Source: JAFTYO01 sp045613125 (GTDB lineage Bacteria; Pseudomonadota; Alphaproteobacteria; RF32; CAG-239). From it: DNA of 64,000 bases. Under the pieces are notes generated by a model. It was given only the letters and a program-made list of their open reading frames with translations, did not search any database and had not been told where the DNA came from. The stretch is from positions 1 to 64,000 of the forward strand of contig JAZLAM010000003.1 in assembly GCA_045613125.1 (NCBI GenBank). The letters run 5' to 3'. Position numbers and translations under genes: made by a program. Positions 61,292-64,000 of this stretch are shown piece by piece; positions within the stretch are counted from its first letter, which is position 1, and each line of letters starts with the position of its first letter.

Positions 61292-61477
61292 GTAATGGCG
61301 GAGAGAGTGAGATGACTTCGTGCTCAGCGCTCATCGGCTTTTTGCCGACCGCGATGCTCCCGCCTCGCTTTCGCTTGAAGTGCGAACTCACTTGTTTCGT
61401 GAGTTCAAATCTCACACCGCCCTAGCAGAAAAGCCCACCTTTTGGTGGGCTTTTTGTAATGGCGGAGAGAGTGAGAT
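61287..61477. repeat. 27-bp direct repeat of tRNA-Ser 3' end flanking a palindromic insert
   Basis: Identical 27-bp copies lie at 61287-61313 and 61451-61477. The right copy covers the last 18 nt of tRNA-Ser plus flank; the left is a detached remnant. Between them are a perfect GAACTCAC-7 nt-GTGAGTTC hairpin (61384-61406), CGGC-TTTTT-GCCG, and ATCTCACACCGCC (61409-61421), an imperfect inverted copy of the tRNA end. On the minus strand the left part reads as a tRNA-Ser T arm interrupted by about 70 nt. Confidence 0.8.
61430..61455 (-). terminator. Terminator of tRNA-Ser
   Basis: AAAGCCCACC-TTTT-GGTGGGCTTT, a 10-bp stem with T tracts on both strands, 4 nt beyond the tRNA 3' end. Confidence 0.88.
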
Positions 61478-61549
61478 TCGAACTCACGGAAGGGTCGCCC
61501 CTTCGACGGTTTTCAAGACCGCTGCATTAAACCGCTCTGCCATCTCTCC
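61460..61549 (-). tRNA. tRNA-Ser (TGA)
   Basis: 90 nt class II tRNA. Acceptor GGAGAGA/TCTCTCC, D arm GCAGAGCGGTTTAATGC, anticodon loop CTTGAAA giving TGA, long variable arm (GTCGAAGGGGCGACCCTTCC region), T arm GTGAG-TTCGAAT-CTCAC, discriminator G and encoded CCA. Confidence 0.96.
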
Positions 61550-61586
61550 ATCTGTAAGTGTTATCATCAACAACTTACTTTGCACC

Positions 61587-61615
61587 TATTTACACCATCA
61601 TTTTGCATACGTCAA
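61587..61615 (-). promoter_or_regulatory. tRNA-Ser promoter
   Basis: TTGACG (61615-61610), 17-nt spacer, TAAATA (61592-61587), about 38 nt upstream of the tRNA, lying just beyond the polA stop codon. Confidence 0.6.
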
Positions 61616-61646
61616 GTTTTTTTATAATAATTTTTATATTTTTTTA

Positions 61647-64000
61647 TTAATGTGCTTCCGCCCAATTATCTCCGACACCGACAGAAGCTACAAAATCAAC
61701 ATCAAAATGCGCCACTTCTTCCATAATATTTTTGATTAACAAACTTATTTCTTCCACTTCTTCAACAGGCGCTTCAAAAACAAGCTCATCATGTACTTGT
61801 AACAACATTTTTGTTTTATATACCTTTTCTGTTAATTTATGATGTATCTTTTTCATTGCTAATTTAATAATATCTGACGCACCACCTTGAATCGGCGCAT
61901 TAATTGCAGCTCTTTGTGCGAACGCCACTATTCTTTTGTTTTTATCATTTATACCTAAAACCGAACATTTGCGCCCGAACGGAGTTAAAACATATCCGTG
62001 CTTATGTGCAAAATCTATAGTTTCTGACATATATTCTTTAATTTCAGGCATTGATGCAAAATATGCATCAATATATTTTGCTGCAACATCAGGTGTAGTG
62101 TCTATTTGTTTTGCAAGTCCATATTGTGAAATACCATATACAATACCAAAATTTATAGCCTTTGCTTGGCGGCGCAATGAAGAATCAACCTTTTCCAAAG
62201 GAACTCCAAAAACTTTTGATGCAGTTATAGCATGAACATCAACACCGTGTGCAAAAGCTTCTTTTAAGGCTTTAACATCTGCCACCGCTGCCAATAAACG
62301 TAATTCTACCTGACTATAATCTGCAGCTATAATTTTATGTCCCGGTTTTGCGATAAAACATTGTCTTATTTTTTTACCGTCTTCGGTTCTTATCGGAATG
62401 TTTTGTAAATTCGGATTAGAAGAAGCCAATCTTCCCGTATTAACCACTGTCTGATTAAATGTGGTATGAACCCTATGATTTTTATCCATTAAACTAAGCA
62501 AAGCATTTGTATATGTTGATTTTAGTTTTGCCAACCCGCGCCATTGTAAAATTTTTTCAGCAATTTCATATTCATCGGCTAAATCTTCCAAAATATCTGC
62601 TCCGGTTTGAAAACTTCCGGAAGAATTTTTTTTACCTTTTATACCCATTTTTACATACAAAATTTCACCGATTTGCTTTGGTGAACCTAAATTAAATTCT
62701 TCACCGGCAAGCACGAAAATTTCTTTTTCCAAATTTTTAATTTTTCTTTCAAAGTCTTCATTTAAGCTCATCAAAGCTTTGATATCAAGCATAATACCAT
62801 TTGTTTCCATATTTTGCAAAACGGATATAAGCGGTCTGTCAAAATTTTCATAAATTTCTGTTTTCTTTTCTGATATCAGTCTTGGTTTTAATACGTTATA
62901 CAATCTTAAAGTGATATCAGCATCTTCTGCCGCATAATCAAGAGCTTTTTGCGGTTCTACATAATCAAACGTAATTTTATTTTTACCACTACCGCAAACA
63001 TCTTCATATTTTATGGTTTTATAGTCTAAAAATATTTCTGCCAATTCATCTAAACCATGTCCATGTTCAGAACTGTCCAAATTATAAGATAATACTGCTG
63101 TATCTTCTATCGGAAAAATTGTTGTATCAGCGCCCACAACTTGAGCTAAAAAATGCATATCAAATTTTATATTATGTCCTATTTTTAAAACCGATTTACT
63201 TTCCAAAAGAGGTTTAAGATATTTTTTAACCGTTTCGGCAGAAAGTTGTTTAAGTGTCGATTTTTCATTATTTCCGAATAAATCAACTTCGGTATCTTGC
63301 ACTTTATGATTAAGAGGAATATAACAAGCGCTTCCTTCATCGATTGCAATGGATATGCCGACAATTTTATCTGTTAACGGATTTAATCCTGTTGTTTCGG
63401 TATCAATGGCAAAACGGTAGTTTTTAATTGCCATATCAGCCCATTTTTTTAATGTTGTTTCATCTTGAACAAGCTCATAATTTTTTACTGTTGCTTTTGT
63501 TATTTCTACTTTTTGACCACATCTTTCTTGTTGCTCTACGACCCACTTTTCAACTCTGCTTTTAAGACTTTTTAAGCCATATTCATCAACAAATTCCATA
63601 ACATTTTCCAAAATAGGAGCTCTACAAGCATAATCTTCGATTGCCTTTTCAACATCTACATCATTTTTTAATTCAACTAATTGTTTGGAAATACGTGCAT
63701 TTTCTATATTAGCAAGTATAGTTTCGCGCCGTTTGTTTTGCTTGATTTCTGAAGCTTTAAGCAACACTTCATCTAACGAACCGAACTGATTTACAAGCTC
63801 AGCTGCCGTTTTTAACCCAATTCCCGGAACTCCCGGTACATTATCAATACTGTCTCCGGCTAAGGCTTGAACATCAACAACCTTATCCGGATATACACCA
63901 AATTTTTCTTTAACATCTTCAGGCGTAAAAAACTTGTCTTTCATACTATCATAAAATTCTACACCATCTCTGATAAGTTGCATTAAATCTTTATCGGCAG
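61647..64000 (-). CDS. polA: DNA polymerase I (5' end beyond window)
   Basis: The frame is open to the right edge; the first visible residues (A-D-K-D-L-M-Q-L-I-R-D-G) are already inside the 5' nuclease domain, so the start is outside. Helix-hairpin-helix region DSIDNVPGVPGIGLKTAAEL. 3'-5' exonuclease motif FAIDTETTGLNPLTDKIVGI with intact Asp and Glu. Polymerase motif A IIAADYSQVELRLLAAVADV, the fingers RRQAKAINFGIVYGISQYGL, and motif C LLQVHDELVFEAP. All three activities appear intact. It replaces RNA primers and fills repair gaps. Confidence 0.97.
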   Translation of the reverse strand, partial: ADKDLMQLIRDGVEFYDSMKDKFFTPEDVKEKFGVYPDKVVDVQALAGDSIDNVPGVPGIGLKTAAELVNQFGSLDEVLLKASEIKQNKRRETILANIENARISKQLVELKNDVDVEKAIEDYACRAPILENVMEFVDEYGLKSLKSRVEKWVVEQQERCGQKVEITKATVKNYELVQDETTLKKWADMAIKNYRFAIDTETTGLNPLTDKIVGISIAIDEGSACYIPLNHKVQDTEVDLFGNNEKSTLKQLSAETVKKYLKPLLESKSVLKIGHNIKFDMHFLAQVVGADTTIFPIEDTAVLSYNLDSSEHGHGLDELAEIFLDYKTIKYEDVCGSGKNKITFDYVEPQKALDYAAEDADITLRLYNVLKPRLISEKKTEIYENFDRPLISVLQNMETNGIMLDIKALMSLNEDFERKIKNLEKEIFVLAGEEFNLGSPKQIGEILYVKMGIKGKKNSSGSFQTGADILEDLADEYEIAEKILQWRGLAKLKSTYTNALLSLMDKNHRVHTTFNQTVVNTGRLASSNPNLQNIPIRTEDGKKIRQCFIAKPGHKIIAADYSQVELRLLAAVADVKALKEAFAHGVDVHAITASKVFGVPLEKVDSSLRRQAKAINFGIVYGISQYGLAKQIDTTPDVAAKYIDAYFASMPEIKEYMSETIDFAHKHGYVLTPFGRKCSVLGINDKNKRIVAFAQRAAINAPIQGGASDIIKLAMKKIHHKLTEKVYKTKMLLQVHDELVFEAPVEEVEEISLLIKNIMEEVAHFDVDFVASVGVGDNWAEAH

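Noticed and set aside
61320..61739. Plus-strand open frame covering the tRNA-Ser region
   Set aside because: It runs antisense across tRNA-Ser and into polA; such tRNA-derived frames are common false genes.

Overview
The window is AT-rich, tightly packed chromosomal DNA of a Gram-negative bacterium: it carries lpxC, bamD, a porin-like barrel, outer-membrane lipoproteins and a secretin. The style of rlmH, recN, rnpB, polA and the HAD-IIA gene, together with rubrerythrin and many exported repeat proteins, suggests a host- or gut-associated, anaerobic or microaerophilic member of the Alphaproteobacteria. That placement is inference; no rRNA or ribosomal protein gene lies in the window.

Positions 1-27334, all on the minus strand, hold a VirB-like type IV secretion system (T4SS) in nearly classical gene order. 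Read 5' to 3' it runs: three tandem VirB2-like pilins, VirB3, VirB4, four exported coiled-coil proteins in the VirB5/VirB6 position, VirB8, a 59-residue VirB7-like lipoprotein, a second VirB8, a VirB9 with a C-terminal SPOR-like domain, and then two adjacent genes that divide the parts of a VirB10/DotG-like protein. These last two (2446 residues, and more than 1295 residues running off the left edge) consist mainly of a 17-residue repeat, roughly (V)xxDGxVVDxxGNxIGK. In the first protein the repeat array has been expanded by higher-order duplication in exact multiples of 51 nt. Only the second protein carries the TrbI/VirB10 channel domain. No relaxase, VirD4, VirB11 or recognisable VirB6 is in the window.

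A 417-bp divergent intergenic region separates this operon from a plus-strand type IVb pilus operon (27752-38615). That operon has an OmpA-like-tailed protein, a TcpQ-domain PilL-like lipoprotein, the PilN secretin, PilO, a PilP-like protein, the PilQ ATPase, the PilR platform and a PilS-like pilin, and it ends in a strong terminator. A T4SS next to a type IVb pilus recalls IncI plasmids such as R64, but the secretion genes here are VirB-type and no transfer functions are visible. This large secretion/adhesion locus is the most unusual content of the window.

The right part is mostly housekeeping and envelope genes. 38647-42356 (minus) holds recN, bamD, lpxC and the RNase P RNA. 42484-44975 (plus) holds an outer-membrane barrel, glmM and a small membrane protein. 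45041-52869 (minus) holds a DMT transporter, a small anchored protein, a HAD-IIA protein lacking its catalytic aspartates, a ChbG/HpnK-GtrA fusion, a GtrB-like glycosyltransferase, an ArnT-like glycosyltransferase and a thymidine-phosphorylase-like protein with an altered active site. 53040-57501 holds a tiny Cys-containing protein, a Cys-patterned leucine-rich-like repeat protein, rubrerythrin, an M23 peptidase, tRNA-Asp and a sugar-phosphate transferase. 57555-60661 holds two paralogous helical-repeat proteins flanking rlmH. The window ends with a small membrane protein, tRNA-Ser with a duplicated 3' end, and the 3' portion of polA. The three repeat proteins are plausible candidates for substrates of the secretion system, but nothing in the sequence proves it.
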